This document shows, in pieces, positions 28,910 through 37,947 of a stretch of 64,000 nt of DNA. The translations under genes were made by a program, and so were the position numbers. The DNA is from Streptomyces sp. NRRL S-646. GTDB taxonomy: Bacteria; Actinomycetota; Actinomycetes; Streptomycetales; Streptomycetaceae. The notes below the pieces were generated by a model. That model made no database searches. It saw only the letters and a program-made list of their open reading frames with translations, and was not told where the DNA came from. Location: contig NZ_JODC01000032.1 of NCBI RefSeq assembly GCF_000720765.1, forward strand, positions 45,385-109,384, read 5' to 3'. Each line of letters starts with the position of its first letter. Positions within the stretch are counted from its first letter, which is position 1.

Positions 28910-30471
28910 GCCAGGACAAGGACACCGAGGGCGGCTGGGCCGTACCCGGCTACGCGGCCGTCCGGACGCTGGGAGAGGGAGCCGGCGGCCGGGTCGTCCT
29001 CGCCCGGCACACCGCGACCGGCGTCCCCGTCGCCGTCAAGTACCTGAGTGAACGCCTGCGCGCGGACCCGGAGTTCCTGGCCCGCTTCCGCGCCGAGGCC
29101 CGGCTGCTCGGCGAGCTGCGGCACCCGTTTGTGGTGCGGCTGTACGAGTACGTCGAGGCACGCGCCGGCGCCGCGATCGTGATGGAGGCCGTGGACGGCG
29201 TCAGCCTGCGCCACCTGCTGCGCCGCCACGGGGCGACCGGCCCCGAGGCAGCGCTCGTCCTGCTCAAGGGCTCCCTCCTGGGGCTGGGCGCGGCCCACAC
29301 GGCCGGGGTGGTGCACCGCGACTACAAACCGGAGAACGTCCTGGTCCGCGCCGACGGCACCAGCGCGCTCGCCGACTTCGGCATCGCGGTGCGCAGCGGC
29401 CGGGAGACCGACGTCGCGGGCACGCCCGCTTACATGGCGCCGGAGCAGTGGAACGGCGAGCCCGCCGGACCGGCGGCCGACGTCTACGCGGCCTCCGCGG
29501 TGTTCTTCGAGTGCCTGACCGGCCGACGGCCGTTCCCCGGGGACGACATGACCGCGCTGCGCCTGCAGCACCTGCGCGCACCGGCCCCGCTGGACGACGT
29601 ACCCGCGCCGGTGCGCGGACTGCTGCGCGCGGGCCTGGCGAAGGACCCGGCGGACCGGCCCGGCGTCGAGGCGTTCCTCGCCGACCTGGAACGGTCCGCC
29701 ACCGAGGGCTACGGCGCCGGCTGGGAGGAGCGCGGCCGCCGCCGACTGGCCGAACTCGCCGCGCTGCTGGCCCTGTTGTTCCCGTTCACCGCGACCGCGA
29801 CACTGGACGGGCCGGCCACCGCGCTCACCCTGCTGGGCCGGCTGAAGCGCGGGGGATGGAAGGTGGCGACCGGTGGGGTGGCCGCGCTGGCGGTCGTCGC
29901 GGGCGGAGCGACGTACGCGACGGGCCGCCCGCACGACACGTCCACGACGGTGGCGAGTTCGACCCCCGCGCCGGTCAACTCACCGACAGTACGGGTCACT
30001 TCACCCTCCTCATCCCCTTCGGTGAGCAGTGCCCCGCCCACAGCCGACACCTCGCCCACCACCACCCCCTCGGACAGCCCGTCGGCCTCGCCCACGCCGT
30101 CCACGGAGACGACCGCACCGGCCGGGACGCCGACGACCGAGTCCCCAGGCCCGCCCACCCCGGGCACGGTCACCCTCACCATCGGCTCCTGGCAGCGTGG
30201 ACAGAAACCCGGCACGCTCGTCGCGGCGGTGACCGTCGAGACGACAAGCACCGGTCCGCTGACCGTCACCGCGAACTACTACGTCGACACACCCGCCGAC
30301 CCGTACGGCTCCCAGGCCCAGTCCCTGTCCGGGAGCACGCGGTACGACCTGACCTTCGAGGCCGATTTCTCCAACCACCCGTGCCGAGGGACCTGGATGG
30401 TCTCGCTCAGCAGCGACCCGGCGGCAGCGAACGGTCCCCAGACGGCCTCCCTGGACGCACCGCCGTGCTGA
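28906..30471 (+). CDS. Ser/Thr protein kinase with one membrane helix and outer domain
   Basis: A 521-residue kinase. The kinase domain spans about residues 10-265: GEGAGGRVVLA, lysine in PVAVKYLSE, catalytic loop VVHRDYKPENV, ADFGIAVR and GTPAYMAPEQW. All catalytic residues are present, with Tyr replacing the usual Leu after HRD. A cytoplasmic helix-rich linker and a membrane helix (about 325-345) follow, then a Ser/Thr/Pro-rich stalk and an outer domain (about 425-521) with one late Cys pair. Its start overlaps the FHA/M50 stop. The FHA domain next door is a natural reader of its phosphorylation. What it senses is unknown. Confidence 0.85.
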   Translation: MSQDKDTEGGWAVPGYAAVRTLGEGAGGRVVLARHTATGVPVAVKYLSERLRADPEFLARFRAEARLLGELRHPFVVRLYEYVEARAGAAIVMEAVDGVSLRHLLRRHGATGPEAALVLLKGSLLGLGAAHTAGVVHRDYKPENVLVRADGTSALADFGIAVRSGRETDVAGTPAYMAPEQWNGEPAGPAADVYAASAVFFECLTGRRPFPGDDMTALRLQHLRAPAPLDDVPAPVRGLLRAGLAKDPADRPGVEAFLADLERSATEGYGAGWEERGRRRLAELAALLALLFPFTATATLDGPATALTLLGRLKRGGWKVATGGVAALAVVAGGATYATGRPHDTSTTVASSTPAPVNSPTVRVTSPSSSPSVSSAPPTADTSPTTTPSDSPSASPTPSTETTAPAGTPTTESPGPPTPGTVTLTIGSWQRGQKPGTLVAAVTVETTSTGPLTVTANYYVDTPADPYGSQAQSLSGSTRYDLTFEADFSNHPCRGTWMVSLSSDPAAANGPQTASLDAPPC

Positions 30472-30526
30472 CCACACTCCCGAGGGCTCCGAGAGCCACT
30501 CCCCGCCGCGACGAGAACGGATCGAC

Positions 30527-32179
30527 ATGACGACAGCCACCACAGTGGCCGGCCGGCCCCTGTCCGGCTGGTCAAGGCACACGCGCCACGGCACCTGGTA
30601 CGCCCTGCTCCCCGCCCGGTCAGGCGAACGGACCCTCGGCGCGCTGCGCATCGACCGCGCCCTGCTGGCGCCCGACGGCACGCGCGAGCGCCTGGCGGCC
30701 ATGGTGCTCGCCACGGCGAAGCTCCGGCTGCCCGGACTGCTCGGCACGGTCGACCTCGTGGCCGAGGCCGGTGAGGTGTGGCTGCTCACGGCCCGGCCGC
30801 CGGCCCCCACCCTGGCCGACGTCCTGGCGTCGGCAGGCGGCCCCCGCCCGGACGCGGGCAGCGCGGCCAGCATCCTCAACGAGACCGCGCAGACCCTCCT
30901 CGCCCTGCGCACGGCAGGCCTGACCCACGGCCCACTCGGCCCCGACACCATCGTCATGGCCCCGGACGGTGTCGCCCTGCTGGCCGGGGCGGAGACGGGC
31001 GCGGTGCTGGGCGACGCGGCCGCCGTACCGGTGTCGGGCGACGCGCCGCACGCCGACCGCCGGGCAGCAGTCGCCACAGCTGCCTGGGCCGCCCTGGCCC
31101 GCACCCTCGGCGACGCCTGGGCGCAGCCCGAAACCCCCGCGGCGGAACTGTTCGTTCGCTGCTCCGCCATCGCCGAGTCGCAGGGGCTGGCGGCGGCCCG
31201 GGCCGAACTGGTCGCCCAACGCGCGGCGCTCCCGGCGGACTTCCTGCGCCGCACGGCGCTCCGCGCGGCGGCGGCCGCGTCGACCCCGGACTTCGCGCCG
31301 CCGAAGGCACCGGCACCGTCCGTCGCAGCGACTCCTGGTCGCCCGGCTCAGCGGACGGACCCTCACCCGGCGCCGAACGCAACCGACTCCGACCCACGCC
31401 CCACCGTCCCCGAAGATCCTGCTGCCGCACCGGCCCGTTCCTCCCGCCCCTCAGCCGCCGTCGCCCAACCCGCCACGGCGGACCACGCCCGCACCGCCGC
31501 GGCCTCGGACCCGGGAGCCTCCCCGGCTCCCCCCGGACCGACCCCTTCAGCCGCCGCCGACCAGCCCACCACGGTCGGCCGCACTCACCGTCCCCATGCA
31601 GCGGACCCCCAGGCGACCGTCCTCGGCAAGCGCAACCATGTCGCCCTGCCTCCGGTGGACGCAGGGGAGGACTCCGACGGGATCCTGCTCCGGTTCGGGC
31701 CCGGGGTCCCGGTGGAGGAGCAGGACGTCCTGTGTGCCCGATGGCGGACCGAGGCAGCGGTTCCAGCCTCCCCGCGCTCGCGCCGCAAGCGCCGGGGCTG
31801 GATCGTCACCACCGCCGTCGTCGCGATCGCCGCCGTCCTGCTCTGGCTGCTGGTTCGCCCGGCCCCCGCTCCCGCGATCGTCGCTGTCCGGGTCCAGGCC
31901 CCCGCAGGGCCGTTGCACTGCGGTCAGACGGCCGACCTGGTCGGTGTCGTCACCACCGACGGGCACGCGGGCCCGGTCAATTACCAGTGGCTGCGCGCGG
32001 ACGGTCAGGATTCGGGCGAGCTCGTCCGCACCGCCCACCGGGGTGAGCGCCGGGTCAGGGTGCACCTGCGCTGGACGGTCCGCGGTTCCGGTCGCTTCCG
32101 GGGGACCGCCCGCCTGCGAATCGCGCACCAGCCGGCCCCGATGGAGGCGAGGGCGAGCTTCACCTACGTCTGTCCTTGA
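30527..32179 (+). CDS. Pseudokinase-like membrane protein
   Basis: A 550-residue protein. Residues about 15-245 follow the layout of a protein kinase but lack its chemistry. The catalytic loop reads THGPLGPDTIVM where HRDxKPxN is expected, and the DFG position reads LAGAE. A long Pro/Ala-rich low-complexity linker (about 260-390), an RRKRR cluster and a membrane helix (WIVTTAVVAIAAVLLWLLV, about 425-445) lead to a small outer beta domain with two Cys (HCGQTADLVG … FTYVCP). It follows the active kinase by 55 bases, so an allosteric partner or scaffold is likely. Assignment as a pseudokinase is by motif layout only. Confidence 0.6.
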   Translation: MTTATTVAGRPLSGWSRHTRHGTWYALLPARSGERTLGALRIDRALLAPDGTRERLAAMVLATAKLRLPGLLGTVDLVAEAGEVWLLTARPPAPTLADVLASAGGPRPDAGSAASILNETAQTLLALRTAGLTHGPLGPDTIVMAPDGVALLAGAETGAVLGDAAAVPVSGDAPHADRRAAVATAAWAALARTLGDAWAQPETPAAELFVRCSAIAESQGLAAARAELVAQRAALPADFLRRTALRAAAAASTPDFAPPKAPAPSVAATPGRPAQRTDPHPAPNATDSDPRPTVPEDPAAAPARSSRPSAAVAQPATADHARTAAASDPGASPAPPGPTPSAAADQPTTVGRTHRPHAADPQATVLGKRNHVALPPVDAGEDSDGILLRFGPGVPVEEQDVLCARWRTEAAVPASPRSRRKRRGWIVTTAVVAIAAVLLWLLVRPAPAPAIVAVRVQAPAGPLHCGQTADLVGVVTTDGHAGPVNYQWLRADGQDSGELVRTAHRGERRVRVHLRWTVRGSGRFRGTARLRIAHQPAPMEARASFTYVCP

Positions 32180-32240
32180 GGCGCCTCTCCTTGGGCATGT
32201 TGCCGGCGTGAGCCGCGTCGCATCGGAGCGGGCGAGGGTT

Positions 32241-32262
32241 GCTATGCAACGAGTTGCATAGC
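32241..32262. promoter_or_regulatory. PadR operator (perfect palindrome)
   Basis: GCTATGCAAC and GTTGCATAGC flank a two-base centre, giving perfect 10-base arms. The site lies 12 bases before the PadR start. The TATGCAA/TTGCATA core is the classical PadR-family site, so autoregulation is very likely. Confidence 0.85.
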
Positions 32263-32274
32263 AGGATCGACGGC

Positions 32275-32844
32275 ATGGCGCTCGAACACGCGATCTTGGT
32301 GTCGCTTCTGGAGAAGCCAGGATCCGGCTACGAGCTGGCCCGGCGCTTCGAGCGGTCCATCGGCTACTTCTGGACCGCGACCCACCAACAGATCTACCGC
32401 GTGCTCAAGCGCATGGAGAACGACGGCTGGGTCGACGTGCGGGACGTCGCGCAGCAGGGCCGGCCGGACAAGAAGGAATACTCCGTCGCCGACCTCGGCC
32501 GGGCCGCACTGTCCTCCTGGTTGCAGGATCCGATCGAACCGGAGAGCGTCCGCCACGACCTGGCCGTGAAGATCCGCGGCGCCGCCTTCGACGACCCGGT
32601 CGCCCTGATCCGCGAGGTGGAGCGGCACCGCCAGGCGCACCGGGACCGGCTGGCGCACTATCTCGCAGGAGAGGCGCGCGACTTCACGCCCGAAGCAAGC
32701 ACGGCCGGTCCTGCTGCGCCGCTCGACGCGGAGCGAGAGCTCCAGCACGTCGTCCTGCGCGGCGGCATCGCGTACGAGCGGATGATGATCGACTGGCTGG
32801 ACGACGTGCTCGCCACGCTGGCCCGGTTCGGTCCCGGCCGCTGA
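32275..32844 (+). CDS. PadR-family transcriptional regulator
   Basis: A 189-residue regulator. The N-terminal PadR winged helix (residues 1-90, LEHAILVSLLEKPGSGYELA, HQQIYRVLKRME and DKKEYSVAD) is followed by a C-terminal helical dimerisation domain. The start is ATG at 32275 with AGGA upstream; an earlier ATG would place the palindromic operator inside the gene. It likely represses itself and perhaps the acyl-CoA dehydrogenase gene 102 bases downstream, in response to a phenolic or lipophilic ligand. Confidence 0.88.
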   Translation: MALEHAILVSLLEKPGSGYELARRFERSIGYFWTATHQQIYRVLKRMENDGWVDVRDVAQQGRPDKKEYSVADLGRAALSSWLQDPIEPESVRHDLAVKIRGAAFDDPVALIREVERHRQAHRDRLAHYLAGEARDFTPEASTAGPAAPLDAERELQHVVLRGGIAYERMMIDWLDDVLATLARFGPGR

Positions 32845-32946
32845 TCGCCGCCGTTCCCGCCGCCGCTCCTCCCGATCCCCGTCCGGCCCGTCCGGCCGTC
32901 AGATCTTCCGTTTCCCACCCGTCCACCAGCCGAAAGGCGTCATCCC

Positions 32947-34671
32947 ATGGCCGACCAGCTGCTGTTCAACCCGCGCACCTACGACCCCGTGCACTTCGAC
33001 CCCGAGACGCGCCGCTTGCTGCGTGCCACCGTCGACTGGTTCGAGGAACGTGGCAAGAGGCGGCTGATCGAGGACTACCGGACTCGCGCCTGGCTCGGCG
33101 ACTTCCTCGCCTTCGCGGCGAAGGAGAACCTTTTCGCCACCTTCCTGACGCCGTCGTCCGCCGCGGGGGAGGGGGAACCGGACAAGCGGTGGGACACCGG
33201 CCGGATCGCCGCGCTCAACGAGATCCTGGGCTTTTACGGCCTCGACTACTGGTACGCCTGGCAGGTCACGATCCTCGGCCTCGGCCCGGTCTGGCAGAGC
33301 GACAACGCCGCAGCCCGCGCCCGCGCCGCGGAACTCCTCACCCAGGGCGAGGTGTTCGCGTTCGGCCTGTCCGAGAAGGTCCACGGCGCCGACATCTACT
33401 CCACCGACATGCTGCTCGAACCCGACGGCAACGGCGGCTTCCGCGCCACCGGCTCCAAGTACTACATCGGCAACGGCAACGCCGCCGGACTCGTCTCGGT
33501 CTTCGGCCGCCGTACCGACGTCGAGGGCCCCGACGGCTATGTGTTCTTCGCCGCCGACAGCCGTCACCCGTCCTATCACCTGGTCAAGAACGTCGTCGAC
33601 TCCTCGAAGTTCGTCAGCGAGTTCCGGCTGGAGGACTACCCCGTAGCGGGCGAGGACGTCCTGCACACCGGCCGCGCCGCCTTCGACGCCGCGCTCAACA
33701 CCGTCAACGTCGGCAAGTTCAACCTGTGCACCGCCTCGATCGGCATCTGCGAGCACGCGATGTACGAGGCCGTCACCCACGCCCACAACCGAATCCTCTA
33801 CGGCCGCCCCGTCACCGCCTTCCCGCATGTCCGGCGCGAGCTGACCGACGCGTACGTCAGGCTCGTCGGCATGAAGCAGTTCAGCGACCGCGCTGTCGAC
33901 TACTTCCGCTCCGCCGGCCCGGACGACCGCCGCTACCTGCTCTTCAACCCGATGACGAAGATGAAGGTGACCACGGAGGGTGAGAAGGTCATCGACCTGA
34001 TGTGGGACGTCATCGCGGCCAAGGGCTTCGAGAAGGACAACTACTTCGCCCAGGCGGCCGTGGAGATCCGCGGCCTTCCGAAGCTGGAGGGAACGGTCCA
34101 CGTCAACCTGGCGCTGATCCTGAAGTTCCTGCGCAGCCACCTCCTAGACCCGGTCGACTACCCCGCCGTACCCACCCGCCTCGACGCGGCCGACGACGAC
34201 TTCCTGTTCCGGCAGGGACCGGCCCGCGGCCTCGGCTCGGTGCGCTTCCACGACTGGCGGCCCGCCTTCGACGCGTACGCGCACCTGCCCAATGTGACCC
34301 GTTTCCGCGAACAGGCCGACGCACTCTGCGAGTTCGTTGCCACCGCCGCGCCGGACGCGGAGCAGAGCCGGGACCTCGATCTCCTTCTCGCGGTCGGTCA
34401 GCTCTTCGCCCTCGTCGTGCACGGACAGCTCGTCCTGGAACAGGCCGCGCTGACCGGCCTCGACGAGGACGTGCTCGACGAACTCCTCGCCGTCCTCGTG
34501 CGGGACTTCTCCGCGCACGCCGTCGAACTGCACGGCAAGGACTCGGCGACCGAACAACAGCAGGAGTGGGCGCTCGGTTCGATCCGGCGGCCGGTGGTCG
34601 ACGAGGCACGCACGGAGCGGGTCTGGCAGCGGGTCGAGGCGCTGTCCGGCGCGTACGAGATGGCCCCGTAG
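32947..34671 (+). CDS. Acyl-CoA dehydrogenase family protein
   Basis: A 574-residue flavoprotein of the larger ACAD/ACOX-like group. The middle region has FAFGLSEKVHGADIYSTD and GSKYYIGNGNAAG, which correspond to the flavin-binding beta domain. The helical C-terminal domain has NRILYGRPVTAFPHVR. It is longer than ordinary acyl-CoA dehydrogenases (about 380 residues), with an additional C-terminal region. Likely FAD-dependent oxidation of an acyl thioester or similar compound; the electron acceptor and substrate are unknown. The preceding PadR gene is its probable regulator. Confidence 0.8.
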   Translation: MADQLLFNPRTYDPVHFDPETRRLLRATVDWFEERGKRRLIEDYRTRAWLGDFLAFAAKENLFATFLTPSSAAGEGEPDKRWDTGRIAALNEILGFYGLDYWYAWQVTILGLGPVWQSDNAAARARAAELLTQGEVFAFGLSEKVHGADIYSTDMLLEPDGNGGFRATGSKYYIGNGNAAGLVSVFGRRTDVEGPDGYVFFAADSRHPSYHLVKNVVDSSKFVSEFRLEDYPVAGEDVLHTGRAAFDAALNTVNVGKFNLCTASIGICEHAMYEAVTHAHNRILYGRPVTAFPHVRRELTDAYVRLVGMKQFSDRAVDYFRSAGPDDRRYLLFNPMTKMKVTTEGEKVIDLMWDVIAAKGFEKDNYFAQAAVEIRGLPKLEGTVHVNLALILKFLRSHLLDPVDYPAVPTRLDAADDDFLFRQGPARGLGSVRFHDWRPAFDAYAHLPNVTRFREQADALCEFVATAAPDAEQSRDLDLLLAVGQLFALVVHGQLVLEQAALTGLDEDVLDELLAVLVRDFSAHAVELHGKDSATEQQQEWALGSIRRPVVDEARTERVWQRVEALSGAYEMAP

Positions 34672-34690
34672 GCGCGCCCTGCGCATCAAC

Positions 34691-34725
34691 ACCGGTGGCC
34701 GGGCCGCGTGGGCCCGGCCTCCGGT
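34691..34725. terminator. Terminator between convergent genes
   Basis: Arms of 15 bases (ACCGGTGGCCGGGCC and its near-complement, one mismatch) around a five-base loop. It sits between the acyl-CoA dehydrogenase stop and the phytase-like gene stop. Confidence 0.7.
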
Positions 34726-34751
34726 CGGGAAGTGTTCAGCCCCGCCGCAGG

Positions 34752-36101
34752 TCACATGCGAGGCTGAAGCCGGTGCAGTCGCACATACGTCACCGTCGTC
34801 TCGATGCCGCTGTCCACCAGCCGCCCCTGCGCGTCGAACGCGCCCGCTCCGTCCGTCATGCCGAAGTCGTTGTCGTTGATCAGGGCGAGCGTGTCGTGAT
34901 CCACGCGCGCGATGCCCTCGATCTTCCCGGGCACCCCGGCGACCGTACCGAGGTCGACGACCAGCCGCTTGTCGAGCACCAGGACGCCGGAGGCCGCCGG
35001 GTCGTCGAGCTGCTCCAGGGACGGAGACGTCGCGTCGTCGTCGTAGGGACCACCCAGGATGTTCGCGCCTCGCTCCAGCTTCACCAGCTGCAGCCGCGCG
35101 GCCTTGTCGGTGCGCTCCTCCACCAGCAGCCGATTGCCGCCCACGGCGACCACCGACGAGATCTTCAGCTCGGAGGTGTCGTCCTCGCTCGGATCCACCA
35201 CGTTCACCGGATCGAAGCGGTACGCGTACTCGGCGGTGACGGCCTTCTTCTTCGGCGAGAAACGAAGCAGACGCGTGGTGCGCGACGTTTCACCCGCATC
35301 CGTGTCGGGCAGGGACAGCGGGCTCTGTACGGCCATCACCAGGTCGCCGCCGGGCAGTTGGGCCAGCCCCTCGAAACCGCGGTTGGTCTTCCGGTGCAGC
35401 AGGATCGCGGGCAGCGCCTCCACCACCGGGTAGTCGGTACCGGTGAGGTTCAGCCCCTTCGGCACATAGCGCGTGAGTACCCTCCCGCGCGCGGAGACAT
35501 GGACAAGGCTCGGGCCGTATTCGTCGACGAGCCAGAAACTCCCGTCCTCGGACCGCACGATGCCCTCCGTGTCCAGCCCGCTCGGGTTGTACGACAGCGG
35601 AGACCTGGCGTCGTAGGAGTACGGCGCCTCGTCGCGCCCCGCCTGGTTCGGCAGCCCCGTGACAGCCTTCCCGGAAGCTGTGGTGATCGGAATCGCGTCC
35701 AGCACCTTCACGGTGTCGCCGACCACCCGGATCTTCACGATCGCCGGATCGAAGCCCGGCACCGGGAAGGTGCGGCGCTTCGTACCGGCCACCTTGATCT
35801 GGCCGTTGGGCCCGCGGTCGGTGACCGTCCAGAACTCACCCTTGCGGCCCGCCGGATAGATGTCGCTGCCGATCCCGCCGAGGTCGATGCCCCGGTCGTC
35901 GTCCACCGTCCCGGGCAGCAGGCTGTTGCTGAAGGCGCCCAGCGGAATGTCCCCGAGCGTCGCCGTACGGACGACATGCGCGTCCTCGTCCGACGCACTC
36001 GCGTCCGGACCGGCCGCCACCAGGGCCGCGATCACGACCAGCGGAACGCTCACTGCGACGGAGCGCCGGACGCGGAGCCGGCCGGTGGCGTGCGGGAACA
36101 T
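34752..36101 (-). CDS. Secreted esterase-like / phytase-like beta-propeller protein
   Basis: A 449-residue exported protein. The N-terminal signal peptide is RVRRSVAVSVPLVVIAALVA…. The mature chain matches the phytase-like/esterase-like domain: IGSDIYPAGRKGEFWTVTDR, DTEGIVRSEDGSFWLVDEYG, NRGFEGLAQLPGG and VPGKIEGIARVD. It probably forms a beta-propeller acting outside the cell on a phosphate or ester substrate. The ATG at 36101 has GGAGG at ideal spacing; the frame open further upstream has no ribosome site. Confidence 0.82.
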   Translation of the reverse strand: MFPHATGRLRVRRSVAVSVPLVVIAALVAAGPDASASDEDAHVVRTATLGDIPLGAFSNSLLPGTVDDDRGIDLGGIGSDIYPAGRKGEFWTVTDRGPNGQIKVAGTKRRTFPVPGFDPAIVKIRVVGDTVKVLDAIPITTASGKAVTGLPNQAGRDEAPYSYDARSPLSYNPSGLDTEGIVRSEDGSFWLVDEYGPSLVHVSARGRVLTRYVPKGLNLTGTDYPVVEALPAILLHRKTNRGFEGLAQLPGGDLVMAVQSPLSLPDTDAGETSRTTRLLRFSPKKKAVTAEYAYRFDPVNVVDPSEDDTSELKISSVVAVGGNRLLVEERTDKAARLQLVKLERGANILGGPYDDDATSPSLEQLDDPAASGVLVLDKRLVVDLGTVAGVPGKIEGIARVDHDTLALINDNDFGMTDGAGAFDAQGRLVDSGIETTVTYVRLHRLQPRM

Positions 36102-36248
36102 CGGGCCTCCTGTGTGACAAGTTCGTTGACAGCGGCAAGATTTGGGCACTGCAGCGAACGCGTCGCGACCGCCGGGTGAACACGGGGCGTCGGGTTGCGG
36201 CGCAGCGGACGCGACCCGGTCGATGCCTGCCTGAGAGGCGGGATCGAG

Positions 36249-36560
36249 GTGAATACCCAAGAACGTCGTCCGGCGTGGCTACGAGGTCGTCTCCCGGCGG
36301 GCGAACCATGCGGACTGCTCGTCGGCAGCGCGGTGCTGAACGTCGGATGCGGAAGCGGGCTGCCGGCCGCGCGGACCCTGGCGGCCTTGGGGCACCGGGG
36401 CACTCGCATGGTCATCAGCGAAGTCAGATCCGCAGGGCCCGGGAGCGGGCGCCGCAGGCGGAGTTCATCCGCGGCGACAGCCGCCCCTCGCGGGCGCCCC
36501 CACCCACCGCTCGTGGATCGCGCAGCCCGGGCGGACAGTGGAACGGCAGGAGTTCGCGCC
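36249..36560 (+). pseudogene. Frameshifted SAM-dependent methyltransferase remnant
   Basis: One frame reads VLNVGCGSGLPAARTLAALG (motif I of class I methyltransferases), then ISEV near 36425. A shift of one base brings in QIRRARERAPQAEFIRGD, which is the normal continuation in such enzymes. A single lost base at about 36425 explains both pieces. Neither the rest of the enzyme nor a good start was found, so this is a decayed fragment. The surrounding 36102-36663 interval contains no other gene. Confidence 0.65.
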
Positions 36561-36663
36561 CGACGGAGACGGCGGACACGCTCTGCTCCGGGCCCACCGC
36601 CCCGCACAGCCAGTGTGAACCCAGCCGACGGGGCGCCGTTGCCCGAGCCAACTCTGCCGCTTC

Positions 36664-37947
36664 TCAGGCGGGTTCCTCCCCGGGAGCCGGCTCCACCGAC
36701 TCCATCGAGGCCAGAGCCGTCGCCGGGTCCTGGCAGGCGGCTCCGGCGGGCACCCAGCGGCCCCGCTCCTTGCGGTACGGCCACCAGCGCCCCTCCCGCC
36801 CCAGGCGCAGTTGGGCCGGTGCGCCGACGACCGTCCACCGGTTGCCGCTCGCTCGCAGCGACGGTCGCTCGTCCTCGTCCCAGGCCGACTCCAGGGCGGC
36901 ACGCGCGCGTGCGAGAGCCTCGCCCGAGACGGTCCACTCCTCCTCCAGCACGGACAGCGCGGCCGCCCCTCCGAGGCGCCACGCGCGCGTGGCGCGCGCC
37001 AGCCCCTGACGGTCGCGTCCCGAACGGGCGGCCAGCCGGTCCGCCACGGCCGCCTCGTCGGTTCCTGCGGCGAGACGGACCGCATCCTGTGCGAGTGTCA
37101 ACTCCTGGTCCGGGCCGTGCGGTCCGGTCCCGGGACGGAGAGCCGCGGCGAGCAGGCGATGTGCCTCGACGGCGGTCCGGGCAGCCAGATACACCAGGGC
37201 GGCCGGTTCCACGCCCGGCCCGGGCGGGGCCTCGGTGTCCAGGGACGGCGGGATACCGGGTTCCGTGGGAAGCTCCGGCGGGGCGGGCAGAGGCGGCAGG
37301 ATGTCGCCGGCCCTGTATGCCTCGGCGGCGTCCACACCCTCCGGTTGGGCCGACTCCTCCGTGGGTGTGGGTGTGGCGCTGCGAGCCTGGAGGTCGTCCA
37401 GCAGGGTCCGTTCGTCCCGGCCGCGGATCAGCAGCAGCACGAAGGGGTCCTGGTCCAGCAGCCGCGCCACCTGGTAGCACAGAGCCGCCGTGTGCCCGCA
37501 GTGGTCCCAGGTGCCGCAGTCGCACTCCGGTTCCAGGTCGCCCATGCCCGGCAGCAGTTCGATGCCCGTGGCCGCTGCGTCCTCGACCAGATGCGGAGGC
37601 ATCTCGCGGTCCAGCAGCGCCGCGACGTGTCCGGCCCGCTCGACCGCCATGTCCAGGAATCGGTCCCACTGTTCGCCGTCCAGCTCCTCCAGCAGGACAT
37701 CGGCCCGGTGAGGCGTGCCGTCGCGGCTCTGGACCACGGCCGTGACACGTCCCGGGCGTATGGATACCGCGCCCACAGCCCCCGCGCGCGCGAGTCTGCG
37801 GCCCGCCTTGAGCTGTTGCGAGTCGAGCGCTGTGTCCTCCAGGGCTCTGAGCCAGGCCTGGCCCCACCAGGTGTGCGCGAACCCCTGCCCCTGTGCGGGC
37901 GGCAGCGCGGCGAACGTGCGCTCCGTGTCCTGGTCGTGCCGGTTCAT
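36664..37947 (-). CDS. SWIM zinc-finger protein (partner of SNF2 helicase)
   Basis: A 427-residue protein. Near the N-terminus is QGFAHTWWGQAWLRALED, the usual start of this family. The SWIM motif C-x-C-x(n)-C-x-H is seen as CDCGTWDHCGHTAALCY at about residues 130-146. A helical, Ala/Leu-rich C-terminal half follows. In actinomycetes this protein is encoded directly after an SNF2 helicase, as here: its ATG overlaps the helicase stop (ATGA at 37944-37947). A role in DNA transactions with the helicase is inferred. Its partner is truncated, so its upstream promoter has probably been lost. Confidence 0.85.
   Translation of the reverse strand: MNRHDQDTERTFAALPPAQGQGFAHTWWGQAWLRALEDTALDSQQLKAGRRLARAGAVGAVSIRPGRVTAVVQSRDGTPHRADVLLEELDGEQWDRFLDMAVERAGHVAALLDREMPPHLVEDAAATGIELLPGMGDLEPECDCGTWDHCGHTAALCYQVARLLDQDPFVLLLIRGRDERTLLDDLQARSATPTPTEESAQPEGVDAAEAYRAGDILPPLPAPPELPTEPGIPPSLDTEAPPGPGVEPAALVYLAARTAVEAHRLLAAALRPGTGPHGPDQELTLAQDAVRLAAGTDEAAVADRLAARSGRDRQGLARATRAWRLGGAAALSVLEEEWTVSGEALARARAALESAWDEDERPSLRASGNRWTVVGAPAQLRLGREGRWWPYRKERGRWVPAGAACQDPATALASMESVEPAPGEEPA

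Noticed and set aside
34002..36179. A 725-codon open frame on the + strand
   Set aside because: It overlaps the acyl-CoA dehydrogenase and phytase-like genes in other frames and shows no motif or ribosome site.
36050..37867. A 605-codon frame on the minus strand and a 516-codon frame on the + strand
   Set aside because: Both are shadows of the SWIM gene and spacer; only a short part of the + strand frame shows a real motif, which was kept as a pseudogene.
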